64,000 nucleotides of DNA from Streptomyces griseorubiginosus (lineage in GTDB: Bacteria > Actinomycetota > Actinomycetes > Streptomycetales > Streptomycetaceae): assembly GCF_001514195.1 (NCBI RefSeq), contig NZ_KQ948736.1, forward strand, positions 1,305,266 to 1,369,265, written 5' to 3'. The notes beneath the pieces were generated by a model. The model saw nothing but the letters and a program-made list of their open reading frames with translations, made no database searches and had not been told where the DNA came from. Each line of letters starts with the position of its first letter. Position 1 is the stretch's first letter. Both the position numbers and the translations under genes were made by a program. Below, in pieces: positions 15,340 to 23,857 of this stretch.

Positions 15340-16092
15340 ATGGCAATACGCACCGCAATAACCGGCGCGGCAGTGGTCCTCCTGGCCACCGCCGGCCCCC
15401 TGACCGGCGCCGCGCACGCCCAAACCGACCGGGACTGCGCGGACTTCGCCTTCCAGCAGGGCGCACAAGCACAGTTCGACCCGAACCCCGCCGACCCCAA
15501 CCGCCTCGACGAGGACCAAGGCCGGGGCGAGGGCCAGGGACAGGGGCAAGGCCAAGGCCAGGGGCAGGGCCAAGGCCAGGGTCAGGGACAGGGCCAAGGC
15601 CAGGGTCAGGGACAGGGACAGGGCCAAGGCCAGGGGCAGAGCCAAGGCCAGGGGCAGGGACAGAGCCAGAGCCAGAGCCAGGGCCAGGGCCAGGGCCAGG
15701 GTCAGGGACAGGGCCAGGCTCATGGCTGGAACGACGGCATCGCCTGCCAGGCGCCGCCACGGCGGGAGCCCCCCGCCGATCTGCTTCCCCAGGACGACAT
15801 CGCCCCCGACGTGTTCCTCCAGCCGGAGACCGCCCCCGAGGTGTTCCTCCAGCCGGAGACCCTCCCCGAGGTGCTGCTCCAGCCGGAGACCACCGTCGCG
15901 AACGTGGCCACGGTCGCCCCCACCCTCGGCGTCCAGGGCGGCTCCGGAGGCAGCGTCGGTCCGGCCGGCTTCGAGCGGGCGATCGGCGTCGCGCTGGCCG
16001 TCGTCGGCGCCGGGCTCGCGGGCACCTACGTGGTACGGCGGCGCCGCGAGGCCGGCCGCCGAGGCAGGGATGTGCGCGTCACGGGTCGATGA
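15340..16092 (+). CDS. Secreted Excalibur-domain protein interrupted by a Gly-Gln repeat, with C-terminal membrane anchor
   Basis: 250 aa. A signal peptide (residues 1-28, ending AAHA) precedes DRDCADFAFQQGAQ, the start of an Excalibur-type calcium-binding domain. Its closing half, DGIACQ, appears only after residues 65-126, which are 31 uninterrupted GQ or SQ dipeptides. Three copies of a 12-residue VFLQPETAPE motif (about 164-194) follow, then a membrane helix (IGVALAVVGAGLAGTYVV) and a basic tail. It is probably a cell-surface or wall-spanning protein. Function is unknown. It converges on a two-component system; the ends overlap by 14 bp. Confidence 0.78.
   Translation: MAIRTAITGAAVVLLATAGPLTGAAHAQTDRDCADFAFQQGAQAQFDPNPADPNRLDEDQGRGEGQGQGQGQGQGQGQGQGQGQGQGQGQGQGQGQGQGQSQGQGQGQSQSQSQGQGQGQGQGQGQAHGWNDGIACQAPPRREPPADLLPQDDIAPDVFLQPETAPEVFLQPETLPEVLLQPETTVANVATVAPTLGVQGGSGGSVGPAGFERAIGVALAVVGAGLAGTYVVRRRREAGRRGRDVRVTGR
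15532..15717 (+). repeat. 6-bp microsatellite-like tract encoding 31 (Gly/Ser)-Gln dipeptides
   Basis: 186 bp made of GGCCAG, GGGCAG, GGTCAG, GGACAG and AGCCAG hexamers. The codon variants run in longer blocks (period 12-24), indicating repeated unequal duplication. All insertions of a hexamer keep the frame, so the protein can change length freely. Confidence 0.9.
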
Positions 16093-16732
16093 GCCCGGCT
16101 CTTATCGCGTAGCGGGTCAGCTCCAGCCGGTCCTTCATGCCCAGCTTGGCCAGCAGGTTCGCCCGATGCCGCTCGACCGTCTTCGCGCTGATGAACAGCA
16201 GCTCACCGATCTCCTTTGTGGTGTGCCCCTCGGCGACGAGCTTGAGGATCTCCTCCTCCCGCTCGGTGACGGCCCGGGCGGGCAGGTCGACACCGCGGTG
16301 CAGCCGGTCCAGGTACGACCGGACGAGGGCCCGCTCGGCCCCCGGATAGACGAAGGACTCGTCCCGTACGGCGGCCCGGCACGCCTCGACGAGATCGCGG
16401 TCGGCGACGGACTTGAGCACGTACCCGCTGGCGCCGGCCTTGAGCGCCTCGAAGAAGTACTGCTCGTTGTCGTACATCGTCAGGATCAGTATCCGCAGGT
16501 CGGGCAGGCGCCGGGACAGTTCGCGGGCGGCCTGGAGCCCGGTCATCCGGGGCATCGCGATGTCCAGCACGGCCAGATCGACCTCACGCGCGCGTGCCAG
16601 CTCCACGGCCTCCGCGCCGTCACCCGCCTCGGCCACCACCGTGAGGTCCGGCTCGCCCTCCAGGATGAGCCGGACCCCGCGCCGGACGAGCGTGTGGTCG
16701 TCGGCGAGCAGCACCCGCGTCGGCTCCGCCAT
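16079..16732 (-). CDS. NarL-family response regulator
   Basis: 217 aa. The receiver has the acidic pair DD (LLADDHTLVRRG), phospho-Asp in DLAVLDIAMPRM, Thr in LTMYD and Lys in GYVLKSVAD. A LuxR helix-turn-helix follows (LTREEEEILKLVAEG-like, TTKEIGELLFISAKTVERH). The start ATG shares a base with the kinase stop (TGATG), so it is coupled to the kinase. The target genes are unknown. Confidence 0.93.
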   Translation of the reverse strand: MAEPTRVLLADDHTLVRRGVRLILEGEPDLTVVAEAGDGAEAVELARAREVDLAVLDIAMPRMTGLQAARELSRRLPDLRILILTMYDNEQYFFEALKAGASGYVLKSVADRDLVEACRAAVRDESFVYPGAERALVRSYLDRLHRGVDLPARAVTEREEEILKLVAEGHTTKEIGELLFISAKTVERHRANLLAKLGMKDRLELTRYAIRAGLIDP

Positions 16733-17679
16733 CACCGCACCTCCGCCGCGACCGGTATCCGCAACCGCACGTCGGTCCCCCGGCCGGGCCCGGGCTCCAC
16801 CGAGAACGCGGCCCCCACCAGCAGGGCCCGCTCCCGCATGCCCTGTATCCCGGCGCCCTCGGCGGCCGTGCCCAGCCCGCGTCCGTTGTCCCGCACGAGG
16901 AGTTCGACACCGCCGTCAACCGGCTGGAGCCGCACTTCGGCGCGGTCGGCGGCGGAGTGCCGCGCGGTGTTCGTCAGCCCCTCCTGGGCCACCCGGTAGA
17001 CGACCAGTTCCGACTCCTCGGTCAGCGGGGGCAGATCGCCCCCGAGGTGGTGGCGCACGGTCAGTCCGTGCGTGGTGAACTCGGCCGCGAGGGACCGCAG
17101 GGCACTCGGCAGCCCCAGCTCCTCCAGCACCCCGGGCCGCAGCCGGCGAGCGATCCGGCGGATCTCGTCGAGCCCGGCCCGGGTGGCCTCCTGCGCCTGC
17201 CCGACCTCCTCCCGCAGCTCCTTGGGAGCCCGGTCGGCGACCCTCTTGAGCTGGAGGAGCACGGCGGTCAGGGTCTGCCCGACCTCGTCGTGCAGCTCAC
17301 GCGCGATCCGGTGCCGCTCCCGCTCCTGCGCGGACAGCGCGTGGGCCGCGCCGGTCGCCCGCTCGGCCTCCAGCCGGTCGAGCATGGTGTTGTACGTCGT
17401 GATGAGCGCGGCCGTCTCGGCGGGACCGGAGACGGGGGCACGTACGCCGGGACGCAGCAGGTCGGCGGCGGCCATGGCCTGCCCCAGCCGCTGGAGCGGG
17501 GCGAGCCCGACCCGCAGCACCACGGCGTTGGCGACCAGCAGCAGCACGAGCCCGGCGAGGACGACGACGGCCTCCCCCTGCCGCACGGGCGTCGACACGG
17601 TGACCGGCCCCAGCAGCAGCGCGGCGGCCACGAGGAGACCCGCGGCGTTGAGCGAGAAGATCCGCCAGAACAACGACAC
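16732..17679 (-). CDS. NarL-family sensor histidine kinase with HAMP domain
   Basis: 315 aa from GTG 17679, chosen because GGAGGT sits 6 nt upstream; an in-frame ATG at 17775 would add 32 residues. Two membrane helices are followed by HAMP, then a HisKA_3 domain with His in HRIARELHDEVGQTL and the ATPase domain (EGLTNTARHS, DNGRGLG, GAGIQGMRER). The membrane-bound sensor lacks a sizeable extracellular loop, so it may sense membrane state. It forms an operon with the response regulator. Confidence 0.9.
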   Translation of the reverse strand: MSLFWRIFSLNAAGLLVAAALLLGPVTVSTPVRQGEAVVVLAGLVLLLVANAVVLRVGLAPLQRLGQAMAAADLLRPGVRAPVSGPAETAALITTYNTMLDRLEAERATGAAHALSAQERERHRIARELHDEVGQTLTAVLLQLKRVADRAPKELREEVGQAQEATRAGLDEIRRIARRLRPGVLEELGLPSALRSLAAEFTTHGLTVRHHLGGDLPPLTEESELVVYRVAQEGLTNTARHSAADRAEVRLQPVDGGVELLVRDNGRGLGTAAEGAGIQGMRERALLVGAAFSVEPGPGRGTDVRLRIPVAAEVR

Positions 17680-17819
17680 GGCCGGACCTCCGCTCCTCTC
17701 CTCGGCTGCGCACGACGTTTCCGCGACCAGCTTCGCCGGTACCCGTCGCCCGCGTATATCCGTCACGTCACCCATATCGCCACGGTACGGGGAGCTGACA
17801 CCATGCGAACCCGGCACCA

Positions 17820-17838
17820 GTGATCACTCGTGATCACG
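17820..17838. promoter_or_regulatory. Tandem palindrome in the kinase/antiporter divergent region
   Basis: GTGATCAC occurs twice, 10 bp apart (17820-17827 and 17830-17837), each a perfect 8-bp palindrome, together an 18-bp inverted repeat. It lies about 40 bp before the antiporter-regulator start and 140 bp from the kinase start. It could be the operator for either divergent unit. Confidence 0.5.
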
Positions 17839-17875
17839 TGAACCGCACACCACTCGAAGCACAAGGGGAAGAAAC

Positions 17876-18361
17876 GTGTCTGCTCCACGCCTCAGGGCGA
17901 CGCCGCTGCCGGGCATCGGGGTCCAGTACGACCTCATCACCCGGGAGGACCGCCATCTGTCCGTGGTGGCCCACCGCGACGGCGCCCGCACGGTGAGCGT
18001 GTACCGGGCCGACGACCCCGACTCCTGCGCCCAGTCCCTGCGGCTGACCGGCTCCGAGGCAGGCGCCCTGATCGACGCGCTGAAGCCCTCCCACCACAGC
18101 GCGAGCCTCCTCTACACCACCGACCTGGGCCTGGTGGCCGAGCGCATCGAGGTGGCGGCGGGCTCCCGCTGGAACGGCCGGGTCCTCGGCGACACGAAAA
18201 TGCGCACCGACACGGGAGCCTCCGTGGTGGCGGCCCTGCGCCGCGCGGAGGCGATCCCGTCCCCCGCACCGGACTTCCGCCTGGCGGGCGGCGACATCCT
18301 CATCGTCGTGGGCACCCGCGAGGGCGTGGACGCGGCGGCGGCGATCCTGGGTCGGGAGTAG
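17876..18361 (+). CDS. Cation:proton antiporter regulatory subunit, TrkA-C/RCK_C (KhtT-like)
   Basis: 161 aa from GTG with AAGGGGAAG upstream. The N-terminal half starts LPGIGVQYDLITREDRHLSVVAHRDG; the C-terminal half is an RCK_C ligand-binding domain (NGRVLGDTKMRTDTGASVVAALR and GDILIVVGTREGV). In KhtT-KhtU systems this subunit gates K+/H+ efflux in response to pH and nucleotides. The antiporter gene starts 5 bp after its stop. Confidence 0.88.
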   Translation: MSAPRLRATPLPGIGVQYDLITREDRHLSVVAHRDGARTVSVYRADDPDSCAQSLRLTGSEAGALIDALKPSHHSASLLYTTDLGLVAERIEVAAGSRWNGRVLGDTKMRTDTGASVVAALRRAEAIPSPAPDFRLAGGDILIVVGTREGVDAAAAILGRE

Positions 18362-18366
18362 GAAGC

Positions 18367-19593
18367 ATGCACTCCGCGGTCCTTCTGATCGAGTTCGGCT
18401 CGATCATCCTCGGCCTGGGCCTGCTGGGCCGTTTCGCCGCCCGTTTCCGCCTCTCCCCCATCCCCCTCTACCTCCTCGCGGGCCTGGCCTTCGGCGAGGG
18501 CGGCCTGCTCCCCCTGGGCGCCAGCGAGGAGTTCGTCTCCATCGGGGCGGAGATCGGAGTGATCCTGCTCCTCCTGATGCTCGGCCTGGAGTACTCGGCG
18601 GGCGACCTGGTCACCAACCTCAAGGCCCACTACCCCTCCGGCCTGGTCGACGGGGCCCTGAACGCCCTCCCCGGAGCCGCGGCGGCCCTCCTCCTGGGCT
18701 GGGGCCCGGTGGCGGCGGTCGTCCTGGCGGGCGTCACCTGGATCTCCTCCTCCGGCGTCATCGCGAAGGTCCTCGGCGACCTGGGCAGGGTCGGCAACCG
18801 CGAGACCCCGGTCATCCTGAGCGTCCTGGTCCTGGAGGACCTGGCGATGGCGGTGTACCTCCCCATCGTCACGGCCCTGGTGGCCGGCGCGGGCCTCCTG
18901 GCCGGAAGCCTGACCCTCGCGATCGCGCTCGGCGCGGCCGGCCTGGTCCTCTTCGTGGCGGTCCGCTACGGCCGTCTCATCTCCCGCTTCGTCTCCAGCG
19001 ACGACCCGGAGAAACTGCTCCTGGTGGTCCTGGGCCTGACGATCCTGGTGGCGGGAGTGGCCCAACAACTGCAGGTCTCCGCAGCGGTAGGCGCCTTCCT
19101 CGTGGGCATCGCCCTCTCCGGCGAGGTGGCGGAGGGCGCCCACACCCTCCTCAGCCCCCTGCGGGACCTCTTCGCCGCGGTCTTCTTCGTCTTCTTCGGC
19201 CTCCACACCGACCCGGCGAGCATCCCGCCCGTCCTCCTCCCCGCCCTCGCCCTCGCCCTGATCACCGCGGCCACGAAGATAGCCACCGGTTACTGGGCCG
19301 CCCGCCGCGCCGGCATCTCCCCCAAGGGCCGCTGGCGCACGGGCGGCGCGCTGGTCGCCCGCGGCGAGTTCTCGATCGTCATCGCAGGCCTCGCGGTCTC
19401 GGCCGGCATCGAACCCTCCCTGGGCCCCCTCGCCACGGCGTACGTCCTGATCCTGGTCATCCTGGGCCCCCTGACAGCGCGCTACACAGAACCCCTGGCA
19501 ACCCGCCTCACCACGCACCGGCATCCGCCGGAGACACCGGGGCCGTCGTCGTCCCGGGTTACGGAGGCGACGGTGGGGAGGGACGGGGGGTAG
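18367..19593 (+). CDS. CPA2-family K+/H+ (cation:proton) antiporter, KhtU-like
   Basis: 408 aa with about 12 hydrophobic segments. The CPA2 pattern is clear: GLAFGEGGLLPLG, EIGVILLLLMLGLEYS, ISSSGVIAKVLGDLGR, ALVARGEFSIVIAGLA. It should exchange K+ or other monovalent cations for protons at the plasma membrane, with the preceding RCK subunit as its cytoplasmic gate. It has no C-terminal TrkA-N domain of its own, in keeping with a split system. Confidence 0.9.
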   Translation: MHSAVLLIEFGSIILGLGLLGRFAARFRLSPIPLYLLAGLAFGEGGLLPLGASEEFVSIGAEIGVILLLLMLGLEYSAGDLVTNLKAHYPSGLVDGALNALPGAAAALLLGWGPVAAVVLAGVTWISSSGVIAKVLGDLGRVGNRETPVILSVLVLEDLAMAVYLPIVTALVAGAGLLAGSLTLAIALGAAGLVLFVAVRYGRLISRFVSSDDPEKLLLVVLGLTILVAGVAQQLQVSAAVGAFLVGIALSGEVAEGAHTLLSPLRDLFAAVFFVFFGLHTDPASIPPVLLPALALALITAATKIATGYWAARRAGISPKGRWRTGGALVARGEFSIVIAGLAVSAGIEPSLGPLATAYVLILVILGPLTARYTEPLATRLTTHRHPPETPGPSSSRVTEATVGRDGG

Positions 19594-19689
19594 GGGGTGC
19601 CGGGTGCGGTTTTGCGGGCGCCTAGGGGAATGCCGGGTACGGCTTACAGGCGGCTGCGGGTCCATCGTGGCTTGTCGCGCAGTTCCCCG

Positions 19690-20190
19690 CGCCCCCGCTG
19701 CGCTTGGCTTGGGCCGGGCGCCTACGGGGGTGCCGGGTTCGGTTTGCGGGCGGCTTGAGGTCCGTCGTGGCTGGTCGCGCAGTTCCCCGCGCCCCTGGGG
19801 AGTTCCAGTTCGCCTGCGCCATGACGGGACCGTCAGCCTCCGCCGCCCCCCCGACCGTCAGCCGTGCACGCCCGCCCTCCCCGGACCGTTCGCCGCGCGC
19901 GCCCGCCCTCTCCGGGCCGTGGGCCGCGTACGGCGGGCAGGGGACGGGGTGGGGGGTGTCCGCCCGCAGCGGCCGGCGTCCGGAACCGAACACATCTCAG
20001 AGTGACCGAGCCGCCGGACCGAGGACGGATACCCCCCACCCCGGCACCGACCCACCCACCGGACGGAACGCGCTACGCACAGCCCCACCGGACCGCAAGA
20101 GGCCGCCGCAGGCATCCAGGGGCGCGGGGAACTGCGCAGAACGCCCGCCCCCACCGAACCCGCAGACAAACACCCGCCCCCACCGAACCG
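19690..20190. repeat. Dispersed intergenic element, copy A, with 22-bp inverted arms
   Basis: Fills most of the 663-bp gap between the antiporter and TAXI genes. The arms at 19777-19798 and 20116-20137 are perfect inverted copies (core GCAGTTCCCCGCGCCCC). An inner pair (GGGGTGGGGGGT near 19946 and ACCCCCCACCCC near 20030) is nested inside. The left flank carries two direct copies of a roughly 100-bp unit (about 19620-19695 and 19720-19796), each ending in the arm sequence. The same element recurs at 38310-38715. No credible coding sequence is present. Confidence 0.85.
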
Positions 20191-20256
20191 GCAGACAAAG
20201 ACCCGCCCCCACCCCAACCCTGGCCACCGCCCCACCCCCCTGGCAGGATCACCGCC

Positions 20257-21267
20257 ATGCCCCACCCGCCGTCGCCGCTCCCCCACCTCACCCGCCGCCA
20301 GTCAAAGATCCTCCAAGCCGTCGCCGCCACCCTCGTGGCCCTCGGCCTCCTCCTCTGGTGGCTGCTCCCCCTCGGCAAGACCCCCCCGAGCGGCACGATC
20401 ATCTTCAGCACGGGCACCCGCGCCGGCGTCTACCAGAAGTACGGCGGACTCCTCAACGACGCGATCCACAAGGACATGCCGGACCTGAAGGTGGTCCTGA
20501 AGGACACCGCCGGCTCCCAGGAGAACGTCCGCCGTGTCGCCAACGGACAGTCCGACTTCGCCATCGCCGCCGCCGACGCGGTGGAGAACTACCTCCAGAA
20601 CCACGACCCCCACGCCGACACGCTCCGCGGAGTGGCCCGCCTCTACGACGACTACGTCCAACTCGTCGTACCGGCCGACTCGGACATCCGGACGGTGGAA
20701 GACCTCAAGGGCAAGCGCGTCTCGATCGGCGCCCCCAACTCCGGCGTACGCCTGATAGCGGACCGCGTGCTCAAGGCCACCGGCATCGATCCCGACAAGG
20801 ACATCCAGCCCAAGGCCTACGGCATCGACACCGGCCCCAAACTCCTCGGCCACGACCTGGACGCGTTCTTCTGGTCCGGCGGCCTGCCCACCGACGGTCT
20901 GAGGAACCTCGCGGAACACTCGGCGATCCGCTTCATCCCGATCCAGCCGTCCCTGGTGGCGAAGCTGCACGCGGAGGGCGAGTCCACCCGCTACTACCGC
21001 GCCACGAACATGCCGGCGTCGGCGTACCCGTCCGCCCAGAACAACGCGACGGTACCGACCATGGCCGTCTCCAACCTGCTGATCACCCGCAGCGACGTGG
21101 ACCCCGAGCTCGTCAAGTGGCTCACCCGGACCGTGATCAACAGCAGGGACCGCATCGGCCACGACGTCCACTCCGCCCAGCTGGTCGACGTACGCACGGC
21201 GATCTACACGGACCCGGTCCCCCTCCACGAGGGCGCGCGCCGCTACTACCGCTCGGTGAAGCCGTAG
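20257..21267 (+). CDS. TAXI-family TRAP transporter solute-binding protein
   Basis: 336 aa. One N-terminal membrane anchor (about residues 22-42) precedes a TAXI periplasmic-binding domain beginning IIFSTGTRAGVYQKYGG, with NGQSDFAIAAADAV and GKRVSIGAPNSGVRLIADRVL, the usual glutamate/immunogenic-protein family motifs. It likely captures an organic acid or amino acid. No TRAP membrane subunit gene lies beside it, which is common for orphan TAXI proteins in Streptomyces. ATG 20257 is chosen because the helix follows directly. Confidence 0.86.
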   Translation: MPHPPSPLPHLTRRQSKILQAVAATLVALGLLLWWLLPLGKTPPSGTIIFSTGTRAGVYQKYGGLLNDAIHKDMPDLKVVLKDTAGSQENVRRVANGQSDFAIAAADAVENYLQNHDPHADTLRGVARLYDDYVQLVVPADSDIRTVEDLKGKRVSIGAPNSGVRLIADRVLKATGIDPDKDIQPKAYGIDTGPKLLGHDLDAFFWSGGLPTDGLRNLAEHSAIRFIPIQPSLVAKLHAEGESTRYYRATNMPASAYPSAQNNATVPTMAVSNLLITRSDVDPELVKWLTRTVINSRDRIGHDVHSAQLVDVRTAIYTDPVPLHEGARRYYRSVKP

Positions 21268-21361
21268 CAGACGTCGAAGAACCTCCAGCCGCAGACCTCA
21301 CACCGCACCATCCAGGAGACCTCACCCCACCACGGGACGATCTCCCACCCGGCCCGGCCCC

Positions 21362-22744
21362 TCACACCGCAGGCCCACTACGCGGCACGGCCACCGTCAC
21401 CACCAGCCCATGCGGCTCCTGACGCCCGTACGAGATCGTCCCTCCCCCCGCCGCCAGCAACGCCCGCGAGATGGACAGCCCCAGCCCGGACCCCTTGACG
21501 TTCTGATGCCGCCCGCTGCGCCAGAACCGGTCCCCCACCCGCGAGAGTTCCTCGTCGGTGAGCCCGGGCCCACGGTCGGCGACGACGACCGTCGACGTGT
21601 CCCCGTCCGCGGCGACGGTGACCGTCACGGTCTCGTCCTCCGGCGTGAACTTGAGCGCGTTGTCGATGACGGCGTCCAGGGCGCTGGACAGGGTGACGGG
21701 GTCGGCCCAGGCGGTGGTGGGCGGACACGTACCCTCCAGCCGTACCCCCTTGGCCTCCGCGGTCGGCGTCCACGCGGCGACGCGCTCCGCCGTGAGCTCA
21801 CCGATGTCGGTGATCCGCAGATCCGCCTCGGTGTGCTCGGCGAGCGCGAGGTCGAGGAGGTCGTCGAGGACCTGGGCCAGCCGCTTGCCCTCGGTCTGGA
21901 CGGACGCGATCTCCTTGTTGCCCGGGGGGAGTTCGAAGGCGAGCAGTTCGATGCGCAGCAGCAGCGCCGCGAGCGGGTTCCTCAACTGGTGGGACGCGTC
22001 GGCGACAAAGGCCCGCTGCTGTTCCAGCACGTCCTCGACGTTGTCCGCCATCTCGTTGAACGACCGTGCCAGCCGCTGGAGTTCGGGGGGTCCGCCCGCC
22101 ACCGCCACCCGGGATTTGAGCCGCCCGGTGGCGATGTCGTGGGTGGTGGCGTCGAGCACCCGCACGGGCCTGAGCACCCAGCCGGTGAGCCGCAGTGCCG
22201 CACCCACGGCCAGCAGCATCGCCGCGAGTTCGCCCGCGAAGATGACGAGCCAGCCCTTCAGGATCCGTGAACGCATCGGCCCGCTGGGCGAGTCGGTGAC
22301 GACGACCGCGATGACGTCCCCGTCGCGGATCACCGGGGAGGCGACGACGAGCCGGCCCTGCTGCCAGGGCCACACCTGCTTCGGGTCCTGGCTGCGGCGG
22401 CTGAGGAGCGCCTCGTCGAACGCCTCGCGGACCTCGCCCTGTTCGGGGATCGACCAGGTCCGGGGCGCCGTGGCCATGGGTACGCCGCCGTCGTAGAAGA
22501 CACCGACGCGAATGTCGTAGACGTTGTGGTAGCTGGCGAGTTCGCTCTTCAGGGTCTCCAGGCGCTCGTCGGAGGCGTCGCTGACGAACTGGGCGAGCGC
22601 GGCGAAGTGGGCGGTGTCGTCGATCCGGTCGACGACGACCTTCTGCTGCTGCGCGGAGGCCACCCCGATGGCGAGCGGCACGCCCAGCGCCAGCAGCACG
22701 GCGGCCATGAGGACGATGAGCAACGGAAGAAGACGTGTCCGCAC
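21362..22744 (-). CDS. OmpR-family partner sensor histidine kinase
   Basis: 460 aa from GTG 22744 (VRTRLLPLLIVL). Two membrane helices flank a roughly 150-residue extracellular sensor; then HAMP (LRLTGWVLRPVRVLDATTHDIATG), HisKA with DASHQLRNPLAALLLR, and ATPase N and G boxes (DNALKF, DRGPGL, GSGLGLSI). The extracellular sensor implies detection of an outside or membrane signal. The regulator gene lies upstream on the same strand, with an unusual 426-bp spacer between them. Confidence 0.9.
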   Translation of the reverse strand: MRTRLLPLLIVLMAAVLLALGVPLAIGVASAQQQKVVVDRIDDTAHFAALAQFVSDASDERLETLKSELASYHNVYDIRVGVFYDGGVPMATAPRTWSIPEQGEVREAFDEALLSRRSQDPKQVWPWQQGRLVVASPVIRDGDVIAVVVTDSPSGPMRSRILKGWLVIFAGELAAMLLAVGAALRLTGWVLRPVRVLDATTHDIATGRLKSRVAVAGGPPELQRLARSFNEMADNVEDVLEQQRAFVADASHQLRNPLAALLLRIELLAFELPPGNKEIASVQTEGKRLAQVLDDLLDLALAEHTEADLRITDIGELTAERVAAWTPTAEAKGVRLEGTCPPTTAWADPVTLSSALDAVIDNALKFTPEDETVTVTVAADGDTSTVVVADRGPGLTDEELSRVGDRFWRSGRHQNVKGSGLGLSISRALLAAGGGTISYGRQEPHGLVVTVAVPRSGPAV

Positions 22745-22778
22745 GGTCCCGCCTACACCCCGCCCAGCGACGATTCGA

Positions 22779-22928
22779 GGAGCCACGGCCCCCGGTACTC
22801 ACCCGCACGGAGCCACAACCCCCGGCGCCCGCCCACGCGGGCCCACGGCCCCCGGCGCCCGCCCGTACGGACCCGAGACCCCCCGCAGCCGCCCGCACCG
22901 AGCCCCGACCGGGCGCCGCCACCCAGGG
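22779..22928. repeat. 30-bp minisatellite between response regulator and kinase genes
   Basis: Five units of 30 bp start near 22779, 22809, 22839, 22869 and 22899. Each begins GGAGCCAC or a close variant, followed by a CCCCCGGCGCCCGCCC core; the fifth is degenerate. It occupies the region directly upstream of the kinase start. The rest of the gap up to 23,170 is C-rich and shows no supported gene. Confidence 0.75.
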
Positions 22929-23170
22929 CACCGCACCCGTGGGCACTCACGCAGCCCCGCTCACCCGCGTCCACAGCCACCGTCCCTCTTCCGGTTCCGG
23001 CCCTATCTCCTCGCCCCGAGCCTCGCACAGGTCCGCGCCGCACACTCTCACGCGGCGCCTTCACCTCAGCGGCGCTCAGGGGCGCGGTCCAGTCCAGGGA
23101 CCGGACCTCCTGACCCGTCACCGGTCCTTCTCGCCCGGCCCCTCTCGCCGGACCTCTCTCGCCCGGCCCC

Positions 23171-23857
23171 TCAGACCCCCGGCGCCACCAACCGGTACCC
23201 CACCCCCCGCACCGTCTCGATCAGCGCCGGCATCCGCAGCTTCGCGCGCAGGGACGCCACGTGGACCTCCAGCGTCCGCCCGGTGCCCTCCCAACTCGTG
23301 CGCCAGACCTCGCTGATGATCTGCTCGCGCCGGAAGACCACACCGGGTCGCTGGGCGAGCAGCGCGAGGAGGTCGAACTCCTTGCGGGTGAGCTGGACGA
23401 CCGTGCCGTCGACGCTGACCTGCCGGGTCGGCAGTTCGATGCGTACGGCGCCGAGGACGAGCGCGGTGTCGGCGCCGCCGGGGGCGTCCTCGTGGGCGGT
23501 GCGCCGGCTGACCGCGTGGATGCGGGCGAGCAGTTCACCGGTGTCGTACGGCTTGACCACGTAGTCGTCGGCGCCGAGGTTCAGGCCGTGGATGCGGGAG
23601 CGGACGTCGGAGCGTGCGGTGACCATGATCACCGGCGTGCTGGTGCGCTTGCGGATCTTGCCGCACACCTCGTAGCCGTCCTGGTCGGGCAGGCCGAGGT
23701 CGAGCAGTACGACTCCGAAGCCGTCGCCCTCCGGGACGAGCGCCCGAAGTGCCTCCTCGCCGTTGCGCGCATGCGTGACGTCGAACCCGTGACGGGCGAG
23801 CACCGCGGACAGCGCGGCGGCCACGTGGTTGTCGTCCTCGACGAGGAGAAGTCTCAC
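23171..23857 (-). CDS. OmpR/PhoB-family response regulator
   Basis: 228 aa from GTG 23857, with GAAGGGGG upstream. Receiver: ED pair in LLLVEDDNH, phospho-Asp in VVLLDLGLPDQDG, Thr in VTARS, Lys in DYVVKPYD. The C-terminal winged helix has the recognition region REQIISEVWRTSWEGTGRTLEVHVASLR. It should control genes in response to the kinase encoded downstream. A longer in-frame extension to 23977 lacks a ribosome-binding site. Confidence 0.92.
   Translation of the reverse strand: MRLLLVEDDNHVAAALSAVLARHGFDVTHARNGEEALRALVPEGDGFGVVLLDLGLPDQDGYEVCGKIRKRTSTPVIMVTARSDVRSRIHGLNLGADDYVVKPYDTGELLARIHAVSRRTAHEDAPGGADTALVLGAVRIELPTRQVSVDGTVVQLTRKEFDLLALLAQRPGVVFRREQIISEVWRTSWEGTGRTLEVHVASLRAKLRMPALIETVRGVGYRLVAPGV

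Noticed and set aside
15532..15717. Minus-strand frame with Leu-Ala repeats taken as a membrane protein
   Set aside because: It is the complement of the Gly-Gln repeat; the plus strand has signal peptide, Excalibur halves and ribosome-binding context.
19690..20190. Element copy A as an IS or MITE with target duplication
   Set aside because: No transposase and no clear flanking direct duplication could be read, so it is reported as a repeat rather than a mobile element.
22753..23121. 122-codon minus-strand ORF between the regulator and kinase genes
   Set aside because: It follows the 30-bp minisatellite, has Gly/Arg/Trp-rich low complexity and no ribosome-binding site.
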